DNA of 64,000 nucleotides from Eunapius fragilis (GCA_963681505.1 OY811984.1:5641878-5705877); one strand, 5' to 3'; shown: positions 46,805 through 59,199, numbered from the stretch's first letter. Numbers and translations: made by a program. Notes: a model not told the origin generated them from the letters alone.

Positions 46805-48754
46805 ATGGCAAACGTACTCCATAAAGTGCGCCGTCGTTTTGTCGACCCCCTAAGCCATGTTTTGCACTGTATCGAGAAGGACAACGTAGAGGAACTAAAG
46901 GGACTACTGGTCGATGTGAAAACCAGAGAACTTTTTCAGGCGCGTCTCCTAGCCAGCAAGGCGGAGAAAGACCAATCACCCATCGTCATTTCCATTCTCA
47001 AAAGTGCCGAAAACTGTTTTAAATACATTGTGGGCAACCATTCCGTAAACCTGGAACAGGAAACGTCGGCCGTGATCGAAGGCGGGTACCCCGTTGCCGG
47101 AGCAACCCCGCTCTGGACGGCCTCGACCCTGGGGAAGCTGTCCTTCGTGAAGGAGCTAGTAGGGCGTGGAGCGGACATCGACCACACCACCCAGTCCAAG
47201 TCCAGCCCCCTCAGGGGCGCCGCCTTCGACGGTCACTGTGACGTGTGCAAGTACCTCATCGAACTAGGGGCGGACATAGACAAGCCGAACCAGGTGGGGC
47301 AGAGCCCGCTCACCATCGCGGCCGCCATGCGCAAGGTCGAATGCGTCAACCTCCTCATCGCCAAAGGCGCCAACGTCAAACACCGGGGTCACAATGGCGA
47401 CACCCCGCTCCACGTCTGCGTGGAGTCGGGCTCCGTGGAGATAGCGAAGATACTGGTCAAGGCCGGAGCCCTGAACTGCGCCAACGACGTAGGGTTCACC
47501 CCGGCCATCCTCGCGTGCTGCTACGGGCACGCCAAGGTGATGGCGTACCTGGAGGAGACGTTCAACCTGGCACCCGTGGAGCGCTACAACTGCCACTGTC
47601 TCCTAGCGGCCAAGGATATCCTCAGTTCGAACTACAGCGGCGCGGAGAAGTGGCTCAACATGGCCGTCGCCGTGAGGCAGAAGCACCGGAAGGAGTTTGC
47701 CAACTTACCCAAGGCCCACAAGATCTACGCCGGGATAGAAGAGCCAGCGAGAAAGGAGGACGTGGCGTACATCATGGGGGACGAGACGCGCATGTTCTAC
47801 CTCAGCGCCATCATCTGCGAACGCGTTCTAGGTAAAGTGCACCCGACGACCGCCTTCTACATACGCATCGGCGGGGACATGGCGCTGGCGGAGAAGGACT
47901 ACGCCAAGAGCCTCGACCTCTGGCAGAGGTCCCTGGAGTTTGACGAGGCTGCGAGGATGGCCTACGAGCTCCAGATCATCGAGGACCTCCTCTTCTGCGT
48001 CCGCGGTTTCTCCATCATGGCCGAGAACGGGTTCATCCCCAACATCGAGCAGCATTTCAACTGGGGGTTGAGGGAGTACCGCCTTGCACACGACAGCAAG
48101 ATATCGGAGAACGACGTCGTCTTCTGCCTGGCCCGCATGCTCGCCACGTGGATCAAGGTGGCCGACCACATCAAGGACCAAAAGCGGCGTGAGGCCGAGG
48201 ACGAGCTGATACACAAGGCCGGGAAGAAGCTGATCGAGATATCCAAGGACAACCCGTGCCCGCTTCTCGTCTCCTGCCTCCAGAACCTGCCCACCGACAG
48301 CATGGGGGCGGCCAAGGACATCGCCTGCAACAAGCTACCCCTCAACAGGGTCCTGTCCCTCCTCCTGGAGATGGGCTGCCAAATACAGTGCGAGGACGCC
48401 GAGGGGAACTTCCCCCTCCACCTGGCCGCCAGGCTGCAGGAGGACAGCGCCCTCTGCTGCGTGAGGACCCTGCTGGAGTACGGGGCGCACGTGGACGCCG
48501 TGAACCACGAGGGCAAGACGGCGCTCGGGGTGGCTCTGGCCCTGCCGCCCAACTACGCCAACGACAGGACAGGCATTATACAGGAGCTGGAGGTGGCGGG
48601 GAGGAGGCAGATGTCATTGCAGTGCATCTCTGCCAGGGCCGTGTTGGAGTACCGCTTTGAGTACCACACCATCTTCCCTCATAGTCTCAACTGTTTGGTG
48701 TCCTGGCACGAGAAGGATAGCAACGTAACTGCATCAGAGAAGGCCACCTCGTGA
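46805..48754 (+). CDS. FEM1: FEM1 homologue, CRL2 ubiquitin-ligase substrate receptor (649 aa)
   Basis: One uninterrupted exon codes for 649 residues, near the 617-669 of human FEM1A/B/C. N-terminal ankyrin repeats are clear: GATPLWTASTLGKLSFVKEL (residues about 99-118), SSPLRGAAFDGHCDVCKYLI, GQSPLTIAAAMRKVECVNLL, GDTPLHVCVESGSVEIAKIL and GFTPAILACCYGHAKVMAYL. A helical region follows (KLWLH-like DLWQRSLEFDEAAR). Two further ankyrin repeats (GNFPLHLAARLQEDSALCCV, GKTALGVALAL) precede a VHL-box-like end (SLQCISARAV...PHSLNCLVSWH). FEM1 proteins read C-terminal degrons, often ending in Arg, for cullin-2 ligases. Its coding sequence is much more GC-rich than flanking DNA. Subtype A, B or C cannot be assigned by eye. 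Confidence 0.88.
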   Translation: MANVLHKVRRRFVDPLSHVLHCIEKDNVEELKGLLVDVKTRELFQARLLASKAEKDQSPIVISILKSAENCFKYIVGNHSVNLEQETSAVIEGGYPVAGATPLWTASTLGKLSFVKELVGRGADIDHTTQSKSSPLRGAAFDGHCDVCKYLIELGADIDKPNQVGQSPLTIAAAMRKVECVNLLIAKGANVKHRGHNGDTPLHVCVESGSVEIAKILVKAGALNCANDVGFTPAILACCYGHAKVMAYLEETFNLAPVERYNCHCLLAAKDILSSNYSGAEKWLNMAVAVRQKHRKEFANLPKAHKIYAGIEEPARKEDVAYIMGDETRMFYLSAIICERVLGKVHPTTAFYIRIGGDMALAEKDYAKSLDLWQRSLEFDEAARMAYELQIIEDLLFCVRGFSIMAENGFIPNIEQHFNWGLREYRLAHDSKISENDVVFCLARMLATWIKVADHIKDQKRREAEDELIHKAGKKLIEISKDNPCPLLVSCLQNLPTDSMGAAKDIACNKLPLNRVLSLLLEMGCQIQCEDAEGNFPLHLAARLQEDSALCCVRTLLEYGAHVDAVNHEGKTALGVALALPPNYANDRTGIIQELEVAGRRQMSLQCISARAVLEYRFEYHTIFPHSLNCLVSWHEKDSNVTASEKATS

Positions 48755-49325
48755 GGGGGCACTTGGTTTTTCCTACCTCATGCCCCCCCCCCTTTTTTTT
48801 TCTTTCCCATGTGCAAAAAAAAACTGTTAAAATTATGTGATTGTGCGGTTCTATGTTTGGCTGTCATGACAACAGTGCTGTGGGGTTTTGGAGCTCTATA
48901 CCTGCCTGATGGTTGGCACGTGTTTTGTACCATCTTAGTCCATAGTGTAAACTGAATGACAGGATTGGACCATCTGTGTGGGGATGGGGGTGGAAGGTGT
49001 GGGAATGGCTGGTGGTGACTGAGATTTGGAGAGTAGCTTACCGAATAGCTGACTTCCAGAGTGCTCAAATGAAGAGAGGGAATAGAAGTTTGGCACCCCA
49101 CTGGTGAAGTCAAGCAGACCTTTAGAGTTCTCTAAGGTAAGTCGGTTCATTGCTAGTTCTGTCCAAGATGGCTTCTTTGGAGCAGAAAACTGCGCCAAGC
49201 AGAACCTGAAGGAGGTAGAGGTAGGGGTGTGGGTGGAGGGAGGAGGTAGGGTGTGGGTGGAGGGAGGAGGTGTGGGTGTAGGGGTGTAGGTAGGGAGGGT
49301 GTAGAGGTGTGAATATCTGGAGCTC
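48755..49325. other. Spacer between convergent FEM1 and the RGS gene
   Basis: It contains C and T runs (48783-48800), a GGGTGTGGGTGGAGGGAGGA short repeat (49215-49300) and a TTTAGAGTTCTCTAAG hairpin near 49121. No gene was seen. Confidence 0.5.
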
Positions 49326-52300
49326 TCACTTCTTCCAGTAAACGGTGAGGATGGAAAAGATGTTCAAGGCAGCCTCGTGGAAGAGACCCCGAGTTATGTG
49401 TCCTTGGGCCACATTTCTGATGATGCGTTCCACTATTTCTGAAGATGCATTGATCTGCGTAAGAATGTGTAGTCAGAAGGTCAAGAGCATGTAGGATATT
49501 GGCTCACCTGGACTTTGGGGACAACAACAGAGTCTATATAGCAATTGACTATAGCGGTAACTTTCTTGTGTATGATGATGTCATCCTCAGGTACATGGTA
49601 CCCACTGACCTTGGAAGCACTCAGCATATCAAAGATGTCTTTGTACCTAGTGGATACAGGGGTAGGGAGGAAGTGCAAGGAGGGAGGGTGGGGTAAGGAG
49701 GGAGAGTGCCTGGTGATGGGGGACATACCTTTCCACTTCAGCCCAAAATGACAGGTCATTGAGAAGCTTAGTTACTGTCACCATTTTTTTACCAACCATG
49801 ATTTTAGTTCCCTCACGGGAAATGGCACCTATGAGGATGAGGGATGGGAAAAGGAGAAGAAAGGGAAGGAGGAGGTGAGGTGGGGGAGGGAGGGATGAGA
49901 TGGTGAGGTGGAGGAGGTGAGGTGGGGGAGGGAGGGATGAGATGGTGAGGTGGAGGAGGAAGGAAGGAGGAGGTCAGGTGGGGGAGGGAGGGATGAGATG
50001 GTGAGGTGGAGGAGGAGGGAAGGAATGAGATGGTGAGATGGGGGAGCGGAGGGATGAGGTGGGGAGGGGAGGAATGAGATGAGGTGGGGGAGGGGAGGGA
50101 TGAGATGGTGAGGTGGTGGGGAGGGAATGAATGAGATGGGGAGGTGGTGGAGGAGGGAAGGGGAGCGCGGGGAAACATTTACCTCTAATCACCTCTCTAC
50201 GCAAGAACTGGTGGAACTGCTCTGCACTGACGGGGTTCATCAGTCCTCGTCTAAAGTTGACTACCAGGTGCGCAAACATCCTCCATAGCTGCTTCTGTCA
50301 TGTTATTAGGGTGGGGGGAGTTAGCATAGAGTTGACCCCCCCCCCCACAATCCCCTCTTCCTCCAACTCTCACAGTCCTCTCCTTGCAATGAAAACTCCT
50401 CTTGTGTTCGATAGCTTCCTGGACCACCAGAGATGAAGGTTTCTTGTCCTGCTCCTCATCAGCCCTGAGGTAGTCCAGGTAAGGTTTGTACCAAGTGCTC
50501 TCCATGTAGTCTGCTATCATGGCCTGTGCGGTCAGAAGCTTTGCCATAGTGAGCCTTCCTGCCCCCAGGAACTCTGCCACTTGAGACCCCACCACTGGTT
50601 GGTGGGTGCAGTACCATACATATAAAGACAAGTGTACGATCAATGCCACTTTTGCCCCTCCCCCCAAATGATGACCACACCCACTTTTCTCAGCTTTCCT
50701 TCCGAGGAATCGTTGTTCGATTTTGGCCACGTGATGTTTTAAACTACTTGTTTTGGTGATGGCTTTTAGTTCCTCCACTGCCAACCAAAACTGCAGCCTG
50801 GCCTGGGAGTTGTTCTCCTTTGTACCGAGGAAGTACTCAAAAAACTTGAGCTGCTGGGGGTCCTTTAGAATGTCCATGTAACCCCTGTATAAGTGTCATA
50901 ATGTCATGTGACCCTGTACAAGTGTCATAATGTCATGTGACCCTGTACAAGTGTGTCATAATGTCATGTGACCCTGTACAAGTGTGTCATAATGTCATGT
51001 GACCCCTGTACAAGTGTGTCATAATGTCATGTGACCCCTGTACAAGTGTCATAATGTCATGTGACCTGTACAAGTGTGTCATAATGTCACGTGACCCTGT
51101 TGTGTCATAGTCATGTGACTCCTGTACAAGTGTGTCATAATGTCATGTGACCCCTGTACAAGTGTGTCATAGTCATGTGACCCCTGTACAAGTGTGCCAT
51201 AATGTCCAAATTACTCCCTGCTGCACAGTGTGTCATGTCCTACAATAAGACTGCAGATATACGTTACCACGGGGACACTTGCCTCGGGTGAGGAGGCCTC
51301 TTGATGCTCAAGATGTTTGCCGGCTTTGTCACGCACAGTATCACACGCCTGCTCTTGCGTAGGTCCTGCCTGTGTGCGCTGTAGATGGTGGTGATCAAGG
51401 GATTGGACACTACCTCCGCAAGCCTTGTGTCCAGGACCCCATCATTGCTCTGAGGTCCCACTGGGGTGGTGGTCACTGCAGCGTTCAGTACTGTCTTGGT
51501 GCTACCTTGCCACTGCCTTGATGGAAGGTGGGATATGCCTGGGAGTATGGGGGCGTGCAACCAGCACAACAAAAAACGTGATCATAAGGCTAGCTGTTTT
51601 GAAAAAAAAAAAAAACATTACAACCGGTGATTGCTGTGGCTACCTGGGTACTTGGCTGCTTCAGACAACTTTAGAGACCTCCAAACTGCACCCATGTCGC
51701 TGGAACCAAAGGCAAGGTGGGGTGCTTCGTCCAAGGTGGTGGTACTTAGCGAGGTCCTGACTTTGTCCTGGTATGACAGAGGATGTCCACACAGCATTAC
51801 CTCCATCACCTTTTGTAGAGAAGCAGGTCCTTAACACACACAGTGGGGGCCATGTTTAGTCCAGCTACCCTTACACAGCTTTTAATGAAGTCATTGTTGT
51901 CTAGCAATAAATATTGCTTCCACATAGGCAATAGCTTCTAAAAATAGAAAAATTTAAAAAATTTAAAATGAGCACCCCTTTTTAAAAAATAGAAATGTAA
52001 CTACAACTCATCCCTTCCTGGATCTCGTGATGTACCTCAATGACGTGCTCCTGTGCATTGAGGAGCAAGTTCTGCCCAAGTCCTTTCCTTAGACGGGTGC
52101 CCAGGCTGTGCGCCAACAACTTGGGCAGGTCCACGCGGTGTCTTGCACCATCCTCAACGAACAGTTGTAGGAGTTCTGCTACAGATTGCGCAACGGGTTG
52201 TTGCGCCTCAAAGCTGGTGAGGTAAGGACAGTCCCCCGCGGACACCCTGGTCTTGTACCACCTCTTCATCTCATCTTGGATTATGATAAGTTCCACAGAC

Positions 52301-55245
52301 CACCAGAATAACACGTAATCTCGACCCTTGTGGGAGACTGTGCTCAGATATCTCAAGAAAGGGTTGCCGGCCGTGAAGTCAGCCCTTATGGAAGCGCACA
52401 GAAGAGGGTACAGTTTGATGCCATGCTGGCTCTTGGTCACTGTGCTGACAATTTCTAAAGAGGACGTCTTTGGAAAGAGCAGCTCAGCACTGGTAGTGAA
52501 CATGGGCTTAACCAACAGGTTCCCAGACTCTGTTTTTTCAGCCAAATCGCTTTTTGTAATCATTTCCACCTTTTTCACCTTCATAAAATGTTTTTAAAAA
52601 GTAATGCAGTTAATTAATGTAGTGGTGGTAATAACATTATCATTGTCCCTTTCATTAATAAAGACCCAGAAGGTGGAGCCGGCACATTGGTAGTTATGGC
52701 AATTTATTATCTATATATATTTGGAACAGTGTCCAGCAAAATCACCCTTATGATACTTTCCAGGACAAGCAAAAGAAAAGTAACGCTTGCATTGAAATGT
52801 ATTATAAATTCAGTGCCTAATAATTTTATGATGGATAGTCCAATTTAGGATGCGTAAGGACCATTTGATAGAAGCTCTTCGGAGTTCATGGAAAATGAAA
52901 AAATTTGAAAACTTGAAAAACTATCCAGAAGGCATAAATTACCCTTCTGGATAGTTTTTTGAGTTTTCAAATCTTTTCATTTTCCGTGAACTCCAAAGAG
53001 CTTCTATCAAATGGTTCTTACGTATCCTACATTGGACTATCCATCATAAAGTTATTAGGCACTGAATTTATAATTAGCCATACATTTCAATGCGAGCATT
53101 ACTTTTCTTTTGCTTGTCCTGGAAAATTTGATAAAGTATCATAAAGGTGATTTTGCTGGACACTTCCAAATATATTTATATATTATCTGTGCTTGTATGG
53201 CAGACTCAGTTTGGTCCCTGTGCAGGCAAACTCACGTGCACTACTGCATGGTGTAACTTAGAACAGCATATCTATTGTTGTCAATAATTCAATCATACAT
53301 GTATGTTTTTGTATTGCCATTGTATATTTCCTTATTTCATTATAGATGATTTCACTGCTTAATTCAAATCCCACTAGGGAAGCAACAGGGAGGTTTGTAC
53401 AGCACAGTTGGCAGAAGAAGGCACTCCTTCTGAATGACCCTATTGTGAGGACCAAGAGTACCCCTAGCTGTAGACATGCTTGGGAAGGAAAGCTCAGCAT
53501 AACATTGCTCTCAGCCCTCAATAAAGACTTGTCAACCAGTTTAAGAAGAAATGGATAATAAATTACATGCACCTTTATTGATTTTAGCAAGTATACTACT
53601 GGCAAACAAGAAATGATAGTGGACATGTGTATGAGGTGGAGTCCAGTCTCTGTGGTCGATTAAACATGAGCTTGGCTTGACATTGCTTATGTTGTGCTGA
53701 GGTGCTTTGGTGTCACGCGGTGTTCAGATGGCGTGTGTATATTTTACTTGGGAGCTCATTTTTTATGTTTTATGAGCTGACGCCAGGTCTACTATCGCAT
53801 TCTGCTTGGACCTATGTGTGATCTAGCCTAGTAGGCAGCCATGCAGGTGTATCTACTTGCAATAGGTGATGCATGTATTTCATACAATATTAATAATAAG
53901 AAGTAACAATAGTCTCTATGAGAAAGTTGGTGGTATACAATGGAATCTACCAATAGCCTTATATACATCGAACTTCGACTGGGCTGGGGAACGGGGGAAC
54001 GTATATGCCCTTCGTTCCCAGCCTATTTAGTTAGAGAGTTATTTTTTGACTTGTGTTATCTTTGGATTCCAGTATTATTTTTTTCCATACTTTTCAGCAT
54101 TATAGTATACTGATCGTACTACTAACGGATCGCACCTTATCAACGTCTCCTGCACTCACGACTGCTAAGAGCCTTCCACAACTCCCGGCTGGAGGTAGTC
54201 TTCTTTGGCTGGCCGTACAAAGCTGCTGCACCTCTCGCGGCTGCCTGCTGTCTTTCATTGCATCGTGGACGGTGATTATTTTTGGCAGGTGCAGGCCTTT
54301 CGGGCAACCCTCGGCGATAGTAGGCAGGGGACATGCTTCCGACATCCTTCGTACGTGGCAAGGAACGTTCTGGATTGTCATGCTATCAACGTACCTCTTC
54401 AGCCAGTACGAGCGCAAGCTTTGGAGGGCCGCCAGCTGCACGTGAGATAGCGCCCTGATCCTCGCTGCGAGGTAACTCCCGCCTTTCGAAGTGTTCCCGC
54501 CTTCAGAGGGACTCCCCCTGAAGGACAATACCATCTGCTTCACCTCGTGCTTTAGCGGAAACAGGGCACCGTCGTTGAGAAACGTGGAGTTGATCTTCGC
54601 TAATATCTTATCCCTCGTGGGCGGGTCGCCCGCCGCTCGCTTCAGCCTCTCTACGTCCATCCAAAAAATGCACGAGGAGTCTCCTTCCGTCGCGAAAAGG
54701 AAGTGCCTAAAGCGATGCATACCGTGGACCGTCCTGAGCGTATCACGTGTGTTTGATGTTAGCACTGAGTAATGGGAGAGAAATGTATACAACGCATCCA
54801 TGAAGTCTAGCTGCATATAACAATGGCACGTCCGTATGCCCCGAACCTTCGTTGTCCTCCACCAAGCAGCAGGATAGCCGATATTCGTAGCAGAGGTCAG
54901 TATCCCAAAAGAGCGGCAGCCTTTTCTCGTGCACCCACCCAAGGATCGCCTCATCTTCCGTAAACTATATTTTTAAATGGCAATTATATCAGAAGCAACA
55001 TCTGAAGAAAAAGTGTGTGCGATTTACATGGTACGTAGATGCGACTGACGGCTCGATAACCCACGTCTTCTTGTGTGCACAATACGTGAGCCGTCTTGAG
55101 AAAACCTAAGACAATCAGACACGGTAAAAAGGCATTGCAAAATTGACCTTACTGGAAGGCAAAGGTAAGTATTCAAATAATCTCGAAGGGCGACGTCTTG
55201 CTGCAAGGCAACTCTGAATTCTCCAAGTGTCGGTAGGTCCCCCAT
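49326..55245 (-). CDS. Multi-RGS-domain protein, RGS22-like
   Basis: The start is the ATG at 55245 (MGDLPTLGEFRVALQQDVAL) and the end the TGA at 49326 after FSILTVYWKK. Three RGS-like segments are visible. RGS1 is near 54770-54100 (MHRFRHFLFATEGDSSCIFW). RGS2 is at 52450-52040 (LCASIRADFTAGNPFLRYLS, then FWWSVE). RGS3 is at 50877-50280 (KFFEYFLGTKENNSQARLQFW, MIADYMESTWYKPYLDYLRA). C-terminal exons follow (49830-49733, 49651-49508, 49455-49326). Three RGS units and the order fit RGS22, a cilium/testis-linked G-alpha regulator in mammals. The family call rests on layout more than close identity. Between GWVHEKRLPLFWDTDLCYEY and the first RGS unit the frame changes near 54890, explained either by a very short intron (about 40 bp) or by a frameshift. 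Confidence 0.6.
49835..50165. repeat. GAGGTGGGGGAGGGAGGGATGAGATGG repeat in RGS gene intron
   Basis: Purine-rich degenerate units of 25-50 bp in an intron near the 3' end of the RGS gene. Ser/Pro/His-only frames across it are artefacts. Confidence 0.9.
50880..51205. repeat. 30-33-bp minisatellite in RGS gene intron, about 10 copies
   Basis: The unit TGACCCCTGTACAAGTGTGT plus CATAATGTCATG varies by one or two bases and short deletions. Confidence 0.95.
52718..53175. mobile_element. Foldback element, about 460 bp, in RGS gene intron
   Basis: Arms of over 200 bp run from TTTGGAACAGTGTCCAGCAA through GCCTAATAATTTTATGATGG and AGAAGCTCTTCGGAGTTCA to a loop near 52937, then return in inverse with a few mismatches. 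The inner motif GCACTGAATTTATAATTAGC is shared with the element at 40664-41066. Confidence 0.88.
53896..53945. repeat. End fragment of the ACAAGTAA foldback family
   Basis: AGAAGTAACAATAGTCTCTA followed by TGAGAAAGTTGGTGGTATA matches the outer arm of the elements at 25721 and 42967. The partner arm is missing. Confidence 0.5.
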
Positions 55246-55394
55246 CAGTGCAATCCCCAGCTCCGCCTACGCACGCGCTTGGTGCGCGTCCGCTATTCTG
55301 GACTACGTCATAGCTACCCAATCGGAACGATCTACAAATCAGCTTCAAATCTCCTTAGTAAAGCGCACCATTTTTACTTTTGTGTACATGAAGA
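55246..55394. promoter_or_regulatory. 149-bp bidirectional promoter between RGS gene and Derlin-1
   Basis: The start codons diverge across 149 bp. The segment includes GC-rich sequence (CTCCGCCTACGCACGCGCTT) and CTACGTCATAGC, a half CRE-like site. No TATA box is evident. Confidence 0.55.
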
Positions 55395-57002
55395 ATGGAT
55401 GTACAGAGTGACATTTCTGCATGGGTTTCACGTATCCCTAAGGTCACCAGATGGTGGTTCTTCTCTGCTTTCTTTTTACCCCTCACCACAAAGCTGGGCA
55501 TCATCAGTCCTATGTACCTCGTTCTATTACCTGAAGCGGTTAGTGGTTTTCAGGTGAGTTACGCCGTGTTGTTTGCTTTGTGCTACCTTTGTGATAAAAA
55601 AGACGTCGTGTTTTTTGTTTGTGATTACAGATTTGGAGATTCGCTACCTGTTTATTGTGGTTTCCTGTGAACTTCAGATGGCTGATGATGCTTTATTTTC
55701 TCTATAGTTACTCGTCTATGTTGGAGACAGGTAGGTGGACGCTTCTGTTTTGAAATGCACCTTAGGTGGCATGCTTGAAACTTCAATGCATGTATGATGA
55801 TAACACATGTCCATGGGTTTTTGCAATGAATACTGGTACGCCCATCTAGGATTTATTTTTGTTGCCTGACCTGAAGGGTTAGTGTATACTAGGTCTTACT
55901 GTGAGGAAGAGGAATGGGCCATTCCATTTAATGACCGTACAGGGGTACGGATGATACTACATTAAATCACCCCGGGCAGTTAATAAATCCTCCTGGATAT
56001 TACGAATATCAAAGTTAACCACCGTTAATAACTATTTTTCCATCTGTACCCCTGTACGGTCATTGAATGGAGTAGCCCAATGGCGTTTGTGGGTTATATT
56101 GATTTTGTGCCATTGGTGGCTCTCTGTCTCTCTCCCTCTGGTGGGGCACTTCAGGCATCTTCAATGGAACACCAGCGGACTACATCTTCATGCTGATCTT
56201 CAACTCATTCTGCATAGTCGTATCCTCTCTAACGCACCAGCCAAACATCGTACTGTTATTTCCCCTTGTGTTCCTTTGGGCTCCACACCTCTTCTCTCAC
56301 ATCCCCTTCCACACCTCTGCCATCACACTCATCACCTTGTCACCTCCTTCATGCTCCAGCCTTCTCACCCTCTTTTAGGATGATACCATTTTTTGCACGA
56401 GCATTGCTCTCAATATCTGGGGTTTTGCCATGCGTACGCATGGTCCTGCTGTTATGTGAGCCATGAGATTCAAGTAATATGTTGTATTCCTTAACCAGCA
56501 CCTAGCTGATTGGCTATGTGGTTAACCTTCCAGTGAGTCTCAACATGTGCATTCAGACATAGTCGCATTTAGTAACCTCAAGCAGCTTGTAATGTTACTT
56601 ACTTTGGTCCCACCAGGTTCTTGGCTCCGCCCTCATTTTCTCTGTACTATACATGTGGTGCCAGGTGAACAGGGAAACCATAGTAACCTTCTGGTTTGGT
56701 ATACAAGTGAAGGTGTGTATGCATGAGTGTCCCTGGTATTGTGAAAAATAAACTTAGGTACCTCTGTCGGCAGGCCATGTACTTTCCGTGGGTCCTTTTC
56801 TTTTTCTTCTTCATCTTGGGAGATGAGTAAGTAGTACAAGTGCATGTGTTATACTCCTAATTAATGCTACCTTCTGCAGCTGGGTCACTATGATCCTCGG
56901 AATTGTGGTCGGACACCTGTATTACTTCATCACCGATACTTGGCCACAGTACTATGGAGGGCGTCAGTTCATCTCAACGCCTCAATTCCTGTTAGTATAC
57001 CT

Positions 57003-57047
<45 letters not shown>

Positions 57048-57236
57048 TGCACACACCCCTGCTGCGGGCCTTCTTATTTTAAAGGTATGCATACATGCAT
57101 GTATGTGTATGTACGCATGTATGTGTATGTATGCATGCATGCATGTATGTGTTATGTATACATGCATGTGTTATGTATACATTCATGTATGTGTATGTAT
57201 GCATGCATGTATGTGGTATGTATGTATGTATGTGTG

Positions 57237-57281
<45 letters not shown>

Positions 57282-57479
57282 GCATGTGTTAACCTATCAA
57301 CATTATGGACTTACACATGTCCATTATCCTGCATTGTGCACAAACGTAGGCAAAACTGGTTCCCGAGCAATCGTCGCATTGCAGGATTTGGTGTTCCCCC
57401 AGCAAGCCGGCGACCTGCCGGAGAGGGGGAATTGAGACGCGGGCACAGCTGGGGACAGGGTCAACGTTTAGGGGACTGA
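55395..57479 (+). CDS. DERL1: Derlin-1, ERAD membrane protein
   Basis: Seven exons join in frame: 55395-55553, 55631-55730, 56155-56249, 56617-56712, 56774-56826, 56880-56990, 57350-57479. The start MDVQSDISAWVSRIPKVTRW matches the family N-terminus. Next come the Trp-Arg motif in IWRFATCLLWFPV, SSMLETGIFNGTPADYIFML, FSVLYMWCQVNRETIVTFWF, AMYFPWVLFFFFFILGDWVT, VVGHLYYFITDTWP and GGRQFISTPQFL. The cytosolic tail ends FGVPPASRRPAGEGELRRGH and SWGQGQRLGD, the SHP-box type that binds p97/VCP. Derlins are rhomboid pseudoproteases in the ER membrane that help move misfolded proteins to the cytosol. The final exon fixes the call to Derlin-1 over Derlin-2/3. Confidence 0.92.
55916..56078. mobile_element. 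Small foldback/MITE-like element in Derlin-1 intron
   Basis: GGGCCATTCCATTTAATGAC with CGTACAGGGGTAC at the left is inverted as GTACCCCTGTACGG...CATTGAATGGAGTAGCCC at the right, about 163 bp overall. No coding capacity. Confidence 0.8.
57001..57290. repeat. TG and TATG microsatellites in last Derlin-1 intron
   Basis: A TG tract at 57007-57044 and a TATG/TGCATG tract at 57085-57285 surround an otherwise ordinary intron. Confidence 0.9.
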
Positions 57480-57589
57480 GAATGAGTGGCACAGTGGGGG
57501 AATGTCAGACATCATCGTCTTCTGTTTGTACCACCTGTTTGCTGCAGATTTTTTTTGTATGAATGACGTTGGTAAATTTTTTTCACTGC

Positions 57590-57750
57590 TAAATACGAGG
57601 ATGTGCCATCACTGTTAAATACTAGGATGTGCCGTCACTGTTAAATACTAGGATGTGCCGTCACTGTTAAATACGAGGATGTGCCGTCACTGTTAAATAC
57701 GAGGATGTGCCGTCACTGTTAAATATGAGGATGTGCCGTCACTGTTAACC
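57590..57750. repeat. 26-bp minisatellite, six copies, 3' of Derlin-1
   Basis: The unit CTGTTAAATACGAGGATGTG plus CCGTCA varies at one or two positions. It lies between the convergent Derlin-1 and ARL2BP genes. The rest of 57480-58279 has one 67-codon minus-strand frame (57982-58185, containing YCKLCVERDSLEV) that I cannot place. Confidence 0.9.
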
Positions 57751-58279
57751 GATTAACGCCGGAATATTTTTGTTTAACTAAAGTAGAATTGTTCAAAATC
57801 AATAAAATGAGGCAGCAGAGGAATATTAGGTAGGAAGGGGTTTCAACAATATAATCTGAAGCCATGAACATGAATAACTTCAAATTAGTATAATATTTCA
57901 AAGGATCTGGAAGAATTCTTTGGTAACAGTAAACGGCTTAATTATTATTAATGCAGATGTGTGTCTCTTGGCAGTAATCAGTTAAAGGTGAGGGTGGTTT
58001 GTGTTGCTGTTATGGGTGATGGAGGAGCAGAGTACTGGTTCTTCCATCTTGATGTTACGACTATCAACGTCATCAGTGCTAAATGTCTCTAGCACAACAA
58101 AATTGTGTACAAGTGCATTTGGATTTACTTCCAAGGAATCTCTTTCAACACATAACTTGCAATAGTTAGGCCCCTCTCCCCCCACTTGGCTTATAAATGT
58201 GGATGAAAGTGGAAGTTCAGTTACAGCACTTGAGAGATGAAAGGGTTAATCATAACACAGAGCAGTCAGAACAGGTTAA

Positions 58280-59199
58280 TTAGTGAGCTGGTGCTGGTTT
58301 CTTCATGGAGTTGACAACGAGAAGTCCCATGTCTGTAGTATGACCTTCCTTCTCCTGTGTGCATAACATAGACATATTGGCTAGCTGTTGATGAAAGTGT
58401 AGTGGCTCCAGCAAACCTAATCTTGATTTTGATACTCCCACATCTTCCCAATATGATATCCCCACATCTCCCACCTGTTTCCCCAAATCCCCCTCCCTGA
58501 TATCCAACTGTCCTGGGAAACTTACAGCTTTGTAATCCAAGAACATCTGCTTGAACAGTAAAAAGTCTGTGAATGTGAATAGCATATCGAGGATTTCCTC
58601 TGGTGCTTCATCACGCCGAGATCTACACAACAAAAATGACTGAAACACCTCCCTTACCGACTTTGCATTTACAACCACCCCCAACCCCTGCAAAGTTTAA
58701 TCTTACCACCCTTATATCATTTGCCTTCCCCGGTCACCCATAGGTCAAAGTACAAGCCTCACTCTAATGTCTTCATGAATTGGTCCATTGCAAACTCAGG
58801 AAAAAGGCCTTTCAGCTCTTTCTCAATATACTTCTCCACCAAATTTGTCTGTAAAACAGAATTGCTAACATACAGGATGGCAGTCATACTGCTTCTCTTA
58901 CATAACGCTGGAATATGTCAGTGTAAATAAGCTGGTTCTCTTCCTTGTCCTCAAAGCTATGGTAGTGCTCTTCCATAAACCCCCTCTGAAGATCAAGGAA
59001 GTTGCTGCCTGAGGTCAAAGGACACAAATCATGTGACCTACATGTAATAGCACGCATACTAACACATGTAATACCACACGCACACATGCACACTGAAGCA
59101 CACATGGTAGCAGCCTGAACTAGACCCTCGACCAGTCATATGAAAGTGAGTCATGCATGCATTCGATCACACACACACACACACATACACACACACACA

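Noticed and set aside
53346-53626. Short frames on both strands inside the RGS gene intron
   Set aside because: No recognisable domain, overlapping opposite frames, no support beyond length.
57982-58185. 67-codon minus frame with YCKLCVERDSLEV
   Set aside because: One Cys pair is not enough to call a zinc finger. It lies downstream of ARL2BP and could be untranslated sequence.
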